From assembly GCA_016125265.1 (NCBI GenBank), contig WGMC01000030.1, positions 174,931 to 238,930 of the forward strand: DNA of 64,000 nt, written 5' to 3'. The DNA is from Planctomycetaceae bacterium. GTDB taxonomy: Bacteria > Planctomycetota > UBA1135 > GCA-002686595. This document shows, one piece after another, positions 34,952 to 42,906 of this stretch. A program made the translations under genes and the position numbers. The notes beneath the pieces were generated by a model. It saw nothing but the letters and a program-made list of their open reading frames with translations, did no database searches and was not told where the DNA came from. The first letter of the stretch is position 1, and each line of letters opens with the position of its first letter.

Positions 34952-35608
34952 TTACGGGGACTGTCGGGCCATCGCCTCGACACCCTGCTCGACCTGCTGC
35001 GTGAGGTTGGCGTCGAGACCCAGCCGCGCGGCGAGCAGATCCAAGTAGGCGCGTTCGGCGCGGCTGGTCGGCGCGACCACGAACACGGAGGCGGCGTAGA
35101 TCTCGAGCGCGAGTTCGCGCGAGTCTACGCCGCGCACGACACCCTCCATGTCCATGGGCTGGGTCAAAAGGCGCAGGACTTCGTCCTGGTCGGCTTGGCT
35201 CAAGTCGGCCTCGCGCAACTTCTCGAACACCCGGTCGCGCTCGCTGGCGTCGACCACACCATCCGCCTTCGACGCGGCCACCATTGCCTGCACGACCCGC
35301 AGCGCGTTCGACGCATTGGCGCCGGCCTCCAGGTCGAAGGACGCGGGTATGGCGGCGCGAGCGGGGGGAGGTGTCCACGCCGCAGTGGCGGCGGGCTGGC
35401 CCGGGCCGGCGGTCTTGGCCGCTTGGCTCTTCTGCCACGCCTGGTAGGCGACGTAGCCGATCGCGGCCAGGCCGCCGTACTTCAGCATCTTCTTGCCACC
35501 GCCGCGGCCCGTGAGGACGTTGCCGAGCACGCTGCCCGCCAGGCCGCCCATCGCGGCGCCCGAAGCGGGGTTTCCGGTGAGGGTTTGGAGCAGCTTTTGG
35601 ATGTCCAT
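34952..35608 (-). CDS. DUF533 (YebE-like) protein
   Basis: 218 residues from ATG 35608. The N-terminal third is Gly-rich with a possible membrane segment (MGGLAGSVLGNVLTG, MLKYGGLAAIGYVAYQAW), then a Pro/Ala linker, then a helical TerB-like domain (about 100-218) with MVAASKADGVVDASERDRVF and ADLSQADQDEVLRLLTQP. This is the DUF533 / YebE layout; the family's function is unknown, with TerB-like helices thought to bind metal or partners. The promoter region contains two palindromes. Confidence 0.88.
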   Translation of the reverse strand: MDIQKLLQTLTGNPASGAAMGGLAGSVLGNVLTGRGGGKKMLKYGGLAAIGYVAYQAWQKSQAAKTAGPGQPAATAAWTPPPARAAIPASFDLEAGANASNALRVVQAMVAASKADGVVDASERDRVFEKLREADLSQADQDEVLRLLTQPMDMEGVVRGVDSRELALEIYAASVFVVAPTSRAERAYLDLLAARLGLDANLTQQVEQGVEAMARQSP

Positions 35609-35621
35609 GGCGCGATGTTAT

Positions 35622-35656
35622 CCGACGGCCGTCGGGCGAATAAAAGGCCCTATTCG
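35622..35656. promoter_or_regulatory. Adjacent palindromes in the DUF533 promoter region
   Basis: A perfect 14-bp palindrome CCGACGGCCGTCGG (35622-35635) is followed by CGAATA-aaaggccc-TATTCG (35637-35656). They lie 14-48 bp upstream of the ATG and may be an operator. The rest of the gap to 35930 shows no gene, repeat or RNA that I can recognise. Confidence 0.4.
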
Positions 35657-35930
35657 TCGGACGCGGCGAGCGAGTGGGGGAGCCGTGGCCGCGGTTCGCT
35701 GGGGGCAACCCTTGTCAGCTTGTCGCCCATCCAGAGGGCGAAGTCGAGCTAGTGGTGCCACGGCGCCATGTGCGCGGCCGGGCGGTCCACACGGCTCGGG
35801 AGCGTGGGGCTTCGAAAGCTCCCTCTGCAAACGTGGGTGGACCGTGACCCCCCCCGTCGTCGCGCTAGCAGCGTGGACGAGGGCGTCGGATTGCCTGCGG
35901 CGGGGGCGTACATTCGCCCACCGGTTTGGG

Positions 35931-36218
35931 TCAGTTGCCGGCGTTGCTCGCGACGGCGGCAAAGCCGCCCAGCACGAGCATGCCGAGGATGACCAGCAGT
36001 CCGAGCGCCATCAGCACCGTCGCGATGATGCCGATGATGCGTCCGGCCTCCGTCGTCGAGCGTCCGGACGGGTCCATCGTTCCGGCGTTCATCGCCGCGA
36101 GGTCCCCGTTGCCCATCACCCAAGCCGCGATCCCGAGGGGCTGGCACACGACCAGGGAGAGGATGCCAAGGACCAGGATCAATGTGCCGCGGTGCGGTTG
36201 CAGTTGAGAGTTTGCCAC
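35931..36218 (-). CDS. Small DUF4190-like two-helix membrane protein
   Basis: 95 residues. The start is GTG 36218, supported by GAGG 8 nt upstream; longer frame-open starts lack support. The order is short hydrophilic N-terminus, helix GTLILVLGILSLVVCQPLGI, a loop (WVMGNGDLAAMNAGTMDPSG) containing a charged turn, then helix IIGIIATVLMALGLLVILGM. This matches the DUF4190 pattern (LGILSL...G...AWVMG.GDL..M..G.MD..G). Function unknown. Confidence 0.85.
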   Translation of the reverse strand: MANSQLQPHRGTLILVLGILSLVVCQPLGIAAWVMGNGDLAAMNAGTMDPSGRSTTEAGRIIGIIATVLMALGLLVILGMLVLGGFAAVASNAGN

Positions 36219-36407
36219 GTAGGTTGCCTCGGATGCGTGAAGTCGGGGGGGGCACCGGCCACGGCGCGCAGGAAGAGCATTTCGAGGTGGCGGCCGGGTG
36301 TCAAGCGTGCGTAGTTCGGGGATTGGGGTTTTTGGGGTAGGGGTTCCAGGGGCCCTCAGGGCTACCGGCCCTTGATCCGTCGGCCCCAAAGGCTCACAAC
36401 GGATGCC

Positions 36408-37166
36408 ATGGGGGTCGCGGACGTGACGGATCGGGGGCGGGGGGGGGCCGTCGACCTGGCGTCCCGAGAGCGTTTGCCCGAGTGGATGGACGATCCGGAC
36501 CTGCCGCGGGAGGCGCACGTCCTCGCCTTGCGCGGACTCGCTCGGCTCAATCGACTTGCGGCGGTGGCCGTTGGCCAATGCACTCGACTGGAGGCGTTTG
36601 CTCGCGCGCGCGGCCTGCGCCGGCTGCGCGTACTGGAGCTAGCCTCGGGCGGCGGCGACAACGCGCTCGCGTTGGTGCGGCGGGCTGCACGGCGCGGCCT
36701 CGAGTTGGACTACGTTGGGCTCGACCTCAGTCCGGTGGCGGTGCAACTCGCGACGGCGCGGGCGGAACGGGCGCCAAGGGCCGGTGGTTCCTCGATTCGT
36801 TTCCTGCAGTCGAACGTGCTCGAGGACCCCTGGCCCGGGGGTGTGCACGCCGTCGTCTCGAGCCTTTTTTTGCACCACCTCTCGGAGGCGCACCTGCTCG
36901 ACCTGTTCGCGCGAATCGGCCGCGAGGCGCCCGGGTGTTTTGTGCTCTCGGACCTGGAGCGCTCCCGGTTTGGCTACCTACTGGCGACGTGCATTCCTCC
37001 GCTCGTCACGGACTCTCCCGTGGTCCGGCTGGACGCGCGGCTCAGCGTGCGGGCAGCGTTGCTTCGCGAAGAGCTCTTGGACCTGGCGCGCCGGGCAGGT
37101 CTCACCGAGGCACGCGTGGAGCGCCGTTTTCCAGCGCGGCTCGAACTCATCGGGGGTCGGCTTTGA
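36408..37166 (+). CDS. SAM-dependent methyltransferase of the type III PKS cluster
   Basis: 252 residues from ATG 36408. The class I methyltransferase fold is shown by motif I VLELASGGGDNALAL, the acidic beta-2 end YVGLDLSPVAVQLA, and motif post-II HAVVSSLFLHHLSEAHLL. The N-terminus PEWMDDPDLPREAHVLALRG is typical of methyltransferases encoded beside type III PKS and FAD-oxidoreductase genes. Its stop overlaps the TTG start of the next gene (TTGA). It probably methylates the polyketide phenol. Confidence 0.88.
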   Translation: MGVADVTDRGRGGAVDLASRERLPEWMDDPDLPREAHVLALRGLARLNRLAAVAVGQCTRLEAFARARGLRRLRVLELASGGGDNALALVRRAARRGLELDYVGLDLSPVAVQLATARAERAPRAGGSSIRFLQSNVLEDPWPGGVHAVVSSLFLHHLSEAHLLDLFARIGREAPGCFVLSDLERSRFGYLLATCIPPLVTDSPVVRLDARLSVRAALLREELLDLARRAGLTEARVERRFPARLELIGGRL

Positions 37167-38308
37167 GCCCCGACCTCTCCGTCGACGTCGCAGTGGTTGG
37201 CGCCGGACCTGCGGGGGCGATGGTCGCCCGGGAACTCGCGCTGCGCGGCGCGCAGGTCGCCCTCATCGACCGACGCCACTTCCCGCGCGGCAAGGTCTGC
37301 GGTGCGTGTTTGCACCCGCGTGCGTTGGCGGCCCTCGCCGACGCGGGCCTCGGCGAGCTGGTGCCGCGCGCCGGCGGCATTCCGCTCGTGCGCGCGTCGA
37401 TCGCGGCGCGCGGACGCGTGCTGGAAAGCGCCCTGGCGCGGCCGGGTGCCGTGCTCTCCCGCGAGGCCTTCGATCTGGCGTTGCTCGAAGCGGCCCTCGC
37501 AGCTGGCGCGACAGGGATGTTCGGCGAGGCGGCGCGGCTCGAACCCGCCGCCAGCGGCGCCGCTCGTCGCGCGCTGAGCGTGGGCGCTCGTTGCATCGAC
37601 GCTTCGGTCGTCGTGGCGGCGGACGGGTTGGGCGGCGGGCTCTTGGCGCGCGCGGATCGGATCGAGCGCGCGCCGCGGCGCAACGCGCGGTTGGGCCTCG
37701 GCGCGCTGTTGCCCGGCGATGCCGCGGACGTGCCGGAGTGTGAGGTGCGTTTGTCGGTGGGCCGCTCGGGGTACCTCGGCATGGCGCGTGTGGAGGATGG
37801 GCGCATCGACGTGGCGGCGGCGGTCGTGCCGGCCGCGCTCGAAGCCTTGGGTCCGGCGGGTGCGCTCGCGCAGATCGCGGCGGAGGCGGGCGCTTTCGAG
37901 CTGCGCAACCTCGACTCCGTGCGGTGGCGCGGCACGCCGCTCCTATGGCGCGAGGACGCACCCGCGGCGGGTTGGCGCGTGTTCGCGGTGGGCGACGCGG
38001 CGGGTTACGTGGAGCCATTCAGCGGCGAGGGCCTTTCCTGGGCGTTGCTCGGCGCACGCGCGCTCGCGCCCATCGCGGCACGACCCTGGTCCTTGGAACG
38101 CGCGCGCGAATGGGAGCGGGTGCGAAGCGACCTGCTCGCGCCGCGCCAACGCGCCTGTGGCCGCATCGCGATGCTCGTGCGTCAACCGCGGCTCGTGGCA
38201 CTGCTCGCGGGCGCGAGTGTGTACCTGCCGCGTGCGACGCGTGTGGCCGTGGCGAGGGCCTGGGGTGCGCGGGCCGAGAGTGCATGGGCCGAGGGTGCGA
38301 CAGCGTGA
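37163..38308 (+). CDS. FAD-dependent monooxygenase / geranylgeranyl-reductase-like enzyme of the PKS cluster
   Basis: 381 residues from TTG 37163, overlapping the methyltransferase stop. The Rossmann motif VAVVGAGPAGAMVARELALR, the block DRRHFPRGKVCGACL and the second FAD motif VFAVGDAAGYVEPFSGEGLS define the UbiH / geranylgeranyl-reductase group. It may hydroxylate or reduce the polyketide product. Its stop overlaps the GTG of the PKS gene (GTGA), so all three proteins should be made in fixed proportion. Confidence 0.9.
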   Translation: MSPDLSVDVAVVGAGPAGAMVARELALRGAQVALIDRRHFPRGKVCGACLHPRALAALADAGLGELVPRAGGIPLVRASIAARGRVLESALARPGAVLSREAFDLALLEAALAAGATGMFGEAARLEPAASGAARRALSVGARCIDASVVVAADGLGGGLLARADRIERAPRRNARLGLGALLPGDAADVPECEVRLSVGRSGYLGMARVEDGRIDVAAAVVPAALEALGPAGALAQIAAEAGAFELRNLDSVRWRGTPLLWREDAPAAGWRVFAVGDAAGYVEPFSGEGLSWALLGARALAPIAARPWSLERAREWERVRSDLLAPRQRACGRIAMLVRQPRLVALLAGASVYLPRATRVAVARAWGARAESAWAEGATA

Positions 38309-39366
38309 GTGTCGCAGCACACATCCGCGGCCTTGGCACGGCGTTGCCGCGCGGCGAGATCGATGCGGCGACCACGGGGCGCTTGCTGCCGGAACTGCTT
38401 GGCCTCGACGCGCGCGAGAGCCGGGCGTTTGCGTCGCTCGTGCAGCGCAGCGGTGTCGAGCGCCGCCGTTCGGTGCTGGTCGGTGAAGACGGTCAGTTGG
38501 CGCTCTACGCGCGCGGCGCCGCAGAGCCGGGCACTGCCCAGCGTATGGCCGCATGGCGCGAACTGGCGCCGCCCCTCGCCATCGAAGCGGCGCGCGGCGC
38601 GCTCTTGGAAGCGGGCTGGCGCGGCGAAGACGTCACGGACTTGGTGCTCGTCAGTTGCACGGGGTTCGCGGCCCCGGGGGTGGATCTCGCACTGATCGAG
38701 ACCCTCGGTTTGCCGTCGACGTTGGAGCGCACACACGTCGGTTTCATGGGTTGCCACGGTGCGGTCAACGGTCTGCGTGTGGCGCGTGGACTTCTCGCCG
38801 CGAAGCCGCACGCGCGTGTTCTGCTCGTCGCCGTCGAACTTTGCACACTGCACCTGACCCGCAGCGAACGTACGGGACAAACCGTGGCGAGTGCGCTCTT
38901 CTCGGACGGATCCGCGGCGCTGGCAATCGACGCCGAGGGACCGGGGCTTCGCATCGCTGCCACCGGGTCGATGCTCGTGCCCCACACCGCGGACTTGATG
39001 GGTTGGGACGTGGGCGATCGCGGCTTCGGCATGACGCTGTCGCCGAACGTGCCCGGTGCGATCGAGGATCACTTGCGCCCGTGGATCGACAGTTGGCTCG
39101 AGAGCTCGGGTCTGTCGCTCGCGGACGTCGGGGGCTTCGCGGTGCATCCGGGCGGCACTCGGGTGCTCGACAGCGTCGAGCGCTGCCTCGAACTTCCTCC
39201 GCACGCGCTGTCGCCCTCGCGCGCGCTGCTTCGCGACCTCGGCAACTTGTCGTCGCCCACGGTGCTGTTCCTCACGCGCGAACTGCTGGCGCAAGACGCC
39301 CCGCGACCGTACCTCTTGCTCGCCTTTGGGCCGGGTCTGTTCGCGGAAGCGGCGCTGCTTCGGTGA
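38305..39366 (+). CDS. Type III polyketide synthase (chalcone/stilbene synthase family)
   Basis: 353 residues from GTG 38305. The Cys-His-Asn catalytic triad is complete: Cys150 in GFMGCHGAVNGLR, His281 in FAVHPGGTRVLDSVE, Asn314 in LGNLSSPTVLF. The family motif FGPGLFAEAALLR closes the chain. It would extend an acyl-CoA starter with malonyl-CoA and cyclise it. Planctomycetal clusters of this three-gene kind have, as I recall, been linked to alkylresorcinols; the product is not readable from sequence alone. The last gene of the coupled operon. Confidence 0.95.
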   Translation: MSVAAHIRGLGTALPRGEIDAATTGRLLPELLGLDARESRAFASLVQRSGVERRRSVLVGEDGQLALYARGAAEPGTAQRMAAWRELAPPLAIEAARGALLEAGWRGEDVTDLVLVSCTGFAAPGVDLALIETLGLPSTLERTHVGFMGCHGAVNGLRVARGLLAAKPHARVLLVAVELCTLHLTRSERTGQTVASALFSDGSAALAIDAEGPGLRIAATGSMLVPHTADLMGWDVGDRGFGMTLSPNVPGAIEDHLRPWIDSWLESSGLSLADVGGFAVHPGGTRVLDSVERCLELPPHALSPSRALLRDLGNLSSPTVLFLTRELLAQDAPRPYLLLAFGPGLFAEAALLR

Positions 39367-39426
39367 CGCCGGCGGGGCTCCTCTTCGGCCGCGCCACTCG
39401 AGTCCGCGCCGCGCCGGATGGGCCGG

Positions 39427-39508
<82 letters not shown>

Positions 39509-39537
39509 GGATACGGCCCGGTGGCCCAGAGGCGATC

Positions 39538-40296
39538 ATGCCGCCCGTGGACCAGCCCCCAATCTACGCGGAAACGCCCCCGTCCAGACCCGCCGGGCGC
39601 CTCGTCGCGGCGTTTGTGGCGCTGTTCGTCTTGCCCGCGGCCCTGGGGGGGTGGGTCGGGGCCCTGTTGCGCCCCCTTTGGGAAATCGTCGCGCGGGTCG
39701 AGCCGTGGCACGAGATCGTCGCCCTTCTCGTGCTGGCGATCCCGGTGCTGCCGTGGCTTCTCGCCAACCGGCGGCGGCTCGTCCTCTGGCGGGCGGCGGT
39801 CGGCCGGGCGCTCTTCTTCCTTGCGCTTGGGTTCGTGGCGTGGTCTGTCTTGGCCCTGGCGGGGCAGAGTCCCGTGGCGCTGGGGGAGCGCTCCTGGCTG
39901 CTCGCCGCCGCCGCGCTCTACCTGGTAGCTCTCGGGGAAGCCGCGGGACTCATGGCCGGAGCCGCGCCGTTCGGTCCGCCCTTGGCCAGCCTGCGCGGCG
40001 TCTCGCGCGTCGCCGGAGTTTGCGGTGGGATCGCGCTCGGGGTCGGACTTTGGTTGGGTCCCCCGGGCGCTTGGCTCGCGGGCGCCGGGCTTGTATTGCT
40101 GGTTGCACTCGGCGCGAGCGCAGCGTGGCGACTTCGTCCGGTACGCGCGCAACTCCGCGCGCGTTGTCCGCGCTGCGGCGTGCACAACAACTTTCGCGCG
40201 GGCACCGATGCGTGCACGGCGTGCGGACTGGTCGTGCGCTGGGACGGCAGTGGCCCGCTTGCGAGCAACGCGGGTTACGCCAGTACGGCGCGCTGA
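39538..40296 (+). CDS. Membrane protein with C-terminal zinc ribbon
   Basis: 252 residues from ATG 39538. Six or seven hydrophobic helices span residues 25-200 (LVAAFVALFVLPAALGGWVG, ALLVLAIPVLPWLLA, ALFFLALGFVAWSVLALAG and others). The tail has a four-cysteine knuckle, RCPRCGVHNNF with TDACTACGLVVRWDG, typical of zinc-ribbon tails on the cytoplasmic face. Family not identified. The longer frame-open version starting at 39418 is rejected because its N-terminus would be antisense tRNA. Confidence 0.8.
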   Translation: MPPVDQPPIYAETPPSRPAGRLVAAFVALFVLPAALGGWVGALLRPLWEIVARVEPWHEIVALLVLAIPVLPWLLANRRRLVLWRAAVGRALFFLALGFVAWSVLALAGQSPVALGERSWLLAAAALYLVALGEAAGLMAGAAPFGPPLASLRGVSRVAGVCGGIALGVGLWLGPPGAWLAGAGLVLLVALGASAAWRLRPVRAQLRARCPRCGVHNNFRAGTDACTACGLVVRWDGSGPLASNAGYASTAR

Positions 40297-40445
40297 CGAC
40301 TGCGTTCCGGCTCGCCGGAATGGGCACAGAAGCAGCAGTTCACGTCAACGTGCGGGTGCGCCGTTCGTTCCAGAGCCTTGTCTCGATCGCGGCGGCGGTT
40401 GTCACGCAATCACTGCTCGATGAGCGCTCGCAGTTTCACGGCAGT

Positions 40446-40459
40446 TGACGTAAACGTCA
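40446..40459. promoter_or_regulatory. ACGT-type palindrome upstream of an outer-membrane gene
   Basis: TGACGT-AA-ACGTCA is a perfect inverted repeat 120 bp before the next ATG. A second copy of the same core, CACGT-CA-ACGTG, lies at 40341-40352. Both contain ACGT-N2-ACGT, the half-site spacing recalled for MerR-family regulators such as LiuR. The regulator is unknown. Confidence 0.45.
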
Positions 40460-40579
40460 GTCGCGGATTTTGCAACGACTGCGACAACATGCCGCATTCC
40501 GCTCGCCATCGAAGCTCGCCATCATCGGGTCCGCGCGCGAACCGCGCGCATCACTGGATCCGAGCCAAGGACATCTTCG

Positions 40580-41482
40580 ATGCAACCCTCATTCGCGCGA
40601 GTTTCCCTCGCACTTTGCACCATCGCACTGTGCACCCTCACCCTGCCGGCCGTCGCACAGCACACGGACACGGTGCTCTTCGGTGAAGCCGATGCCGCGG
40701 CCAAAAACGCGCAGCCTGAGAGCCAGTTCGTGCACCCGATCACGTCGCCCTACGTGCACGAGGACTCCTTCATCACCAGCGATCTGCGCGCGTGGTACCT
40801 GATGCACGAGTTCACGGCCGGAAGCCCGATCGGCTCCGGCGATGCGACGGTGATCGCGGTGCAGGCGCGTGTGGCGTTGACGGACCGCCTGCAGCTCGTT
40901 GCCTACAAGGACGGGTACACGGAGATCGATACCCCGGGCCTCGACGATTCGGGGTTCAACAACATCGCCGCGGGCCTCAAGTGGAACTTCTACCGCGACT
41001 GGGAGGCCGGTACCCACGCTTCGGCGGGCCTCGGTTACGAACTGGCCGTAGGCGACGAGGAGGTGCTGCAGGACTACGACGAATGGCGCCTTTGGATCTC
41101 CGGCAACCAGGCGTTCGACGCCCTGCACGTCGGCGCCACGTTCAACTACTTCGTGCCCGGCAGCAGTGAAGGTCTCTTCGAGCCCGCCGAGCGCCTTTCC
41201 TGGCACCTGCACGCGGACTACCGCCTGAACGAGAACTTCAGTCCGGTGCTCGAGATCAACGGCTACCACACGGTCGCCGACGAAGCTGGCTCCGCGCCCT
41301 TCTCCGGCGTGGACGTCGGCAACATCGGCGGCGAGGGCGAGGACGTGATCACCGCCGGAGTCGGCGGCGAGTGGCGCTTCAGCGACCGCCTCGCGGCACG
41401 CGCCGCGTACGAGTCGCCTCTGACCGACAATCTCGACCTATTCGGCTACCGCTGGACCTTCTCGTTGGTCTGGGGCTTCTGA
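40580..41482 (+). CDS. Outer-membrane beta-barrel protein
   Basis: 300 residues from ATG 40580: signal peptide (MQPSFARVSLALCTIALCTL, cleavage after AVA), then amphipathic strands with aromatic belts (WYLMHEFTAG, LQLVAYKDGYTEI, AGLKWNFYRDWEAGTHASAG) and a C-terminal Phe (WTFSLVWGF). The pattern fits a 12- to 14-strand barrel; no known porin family recognised. Two palindromes lie upstream, suggesting specific regulation. Confidence 0.82.
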   Translation: MQPSFARVSLALCTIALCTLTLPAVAQHTDTVLFGEADAAAKNAQPESQFVHPITSPYVHEDSFITSDLRAWYLMHEFTAGSPIGSGDATVIAVQARVALTDRLQLVAYKDGYTEIDTPGLDDSGFNNIAAGLKWNFYRDWEAGTHASAGLGYELAVGDEEVLQDYDEWRLWISGNQAFDALHVGATFNYFVPGSSEGLFEPAERLSWHLHADYRLNENFSPVLEINGYHTVADEAGSAPFSGVDVGNIGGEGEDVITAGVGGEWRFSDRLAARAAYESPLTDNLDLFGYRWTFSLVWGF

Positions 41483-41510
41483 GGGCCGCGTCGTTGCCGC
41501 GCCACGCGGC

Positions 41511-41948
41511 TCACCCGCGCGCCGCGAGCAGCGCTTCGGCGGCGGTGCGGCGGGCCTTGGCGTTGATCTGGTTGATCGCGTCGAGGCCCTCTTCGAATCG
41601 GTTGCGCACATCGGGGGCGTAGGTGCTTCGATCGAAGCCGTGTTCGGCGCGGAAGGCCTTCAAGAAGTGGTTGCGCTCGCGATCGAAACCGTCCTGGCGC
41701 CGCACCCAGGCGGAGAGGGTGGCCTGGAGGGCGCCGTCGTCGGGAGCCCCGTCGGGCCAGAGTTGTTCCAGGCACTGGCGCGCCCGGGCGCCGAACTGGG
41801 CCTCGAACTTGGGCCCCGCGCCGAGGCCACAGGCCGCGTCCCCGCTGGAAATGGCGGTGGTAGCGCTCTGGCGCGCCCGCGACGCGTAGACCGCCTCGTC
41901 CAGTAGGGTCTCGGCGAGGGTCAGCGGATCGGCGTCGGGGGTCTCCAT
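41511..41948 (-). CDS. Cytoplasmic protein of unknown function
   Basis: 145 residues from ATG 41948. Mostly helical and charged, with a conserved-looking Cys/Trp segment (ARQCLEQLWPDGAPDDGALQ) and a C-terminal helix (EGLDAINQINAKARRTAAEA). No signal, membrane segment or known domain. It converges with the outer-membrane gene at 28 bp. Composition at third codon positions supports coding. Confidence 0.7.
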   Translation of the reverse strand: METPDADPLTLAETLLDEAVYASRARQSATTAISSGDAACGLGAGPKFEAQFGARARQCLEQLWPDGAPDDGALQATLSAWVRRQDGFDRERNHFLKAFRAEHGFDRSTYAPDVRNRFEEGLDAINQINAKARRTAAEALLAARG

Positions 41949-42202
41949 GGCGCAATCCTAGACGCACGCGGCGCGCACCGAGTTCGGTCCCAGGCCCGGG
42001 GACCCGGGCACCGCGGGCCGCTCCGCGCGCACCGCGCCGGCGGGTGCAACCCTCCCGCCGGAACCTCCGCGCGGGCACTACCTGCAACCGACGCCAAGCG
42101 GCAGCGGTCTTGGGGGTGGAGGGCGGGGGTGGTGGGTCCCGCGCGCGAGGCGGCGGCCCGGAGCGCGGTGGGTTAGGCTCGACCCCGCTCGCCCTTGCCG
42201 AC

Positions 42203-42871
42203 ATGAACACTTCCCACTCGACCGCGCTCGCCGCCCTGAAGGCCGCTCTCGTCGCCGCGCCCGTGCTCGGCCTAGCGGCCGGCGTGGGGGCCTACTTCGG
42301 AGTGCGTGCCGCGTCCCCCATCGCCCGCACCCAGGTCGACGACGCGCGCGCCGCCGCGGCACCCGGCGCAGCCATCGCCCCGCGCGCGACCGACGCCGGC
42401 CCCGACGAAGCGCTGGCCGCCGCCGCCCTTGCCAGAGAAATCCAGCGACTCGGCTCCTTACTCGAGCGCCTGGACTCGGCCCGCCGCACGGCGGTGCCCG
42501 CGGACGATGCCCCCTCTTCGGAGAATGCGCCGATCGTCCCCGCGGACGCACAAGCGTTGCTCGCCGCGCTCGATCGCGCTGTCGCCGCGATCCAGCGCGC
42601 GGGCGAGCGGATCGCGGGTCCGGGTACTGCCGGTGTGCAGATGCCGACGGGGCCCATGAATGTGGAGCGGCTGCAGGAGCTGAGTGCCAAATCGCCGGGG
42701 GACGCAACCTTGGAACATGCGTACTGGTCGGTTCAGCGGGTACTCGATACCTACGGTCGGCCCTCGGAATTGAGCGCTGGCTTCATGACGTACGACGATG
42801 AATCCGGCGACACTTTTCGAGTGACGTTCAAGCTCGGCGAGACCGGGTTCGTCGAATCCGTTTACCCGTAA
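42203..42871 (+). CDS. Single-pass membrane protein of unknown function
   Basis: 222 residues from ATG 42203, where a membrane helix begins (LVAAPVLGLAAGVGAYFGV, about residues 14-32); upstream frame-open sequence is low-complexity. An Ala-rich helical stretch (45-145) with heptad-like pattern (EIQRLGSLLERLDSARR, ALLAALDRAVAAIQRAGERI) suggests a coiled coil. The C-terminal 60 residues form a small domain (YWSVQRVLDTYGRPSEL, FRVTFKLGETGFVESVYP). It is 35 bp before the large exported protein at 42907, likely cotranscribed. Confidence 0.7.
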   Translation: MNTSHSTALAALKAALVAAPVLGLAAGVGAYFGVRAASPIARTQVDDARAAAAPGAAIAPRATDAGPDEALAAAALAREIQRLGSLLERLDSARRTAVPADDAPSSENAPIVPADAQALLAALDRAVAAIQRAGERIAGPGTAGVQMPTGPMNVERLQELSAKSPGDATLEHAYWSVQRVLDTYGRPSELSAGFMTYDDESGDTFRVTFKLGETGFVESVYP

Positions 42872-42906
42872 CCGTCGATCTGCAGGCTGTCCACCACGTC
42901 CCCAAC

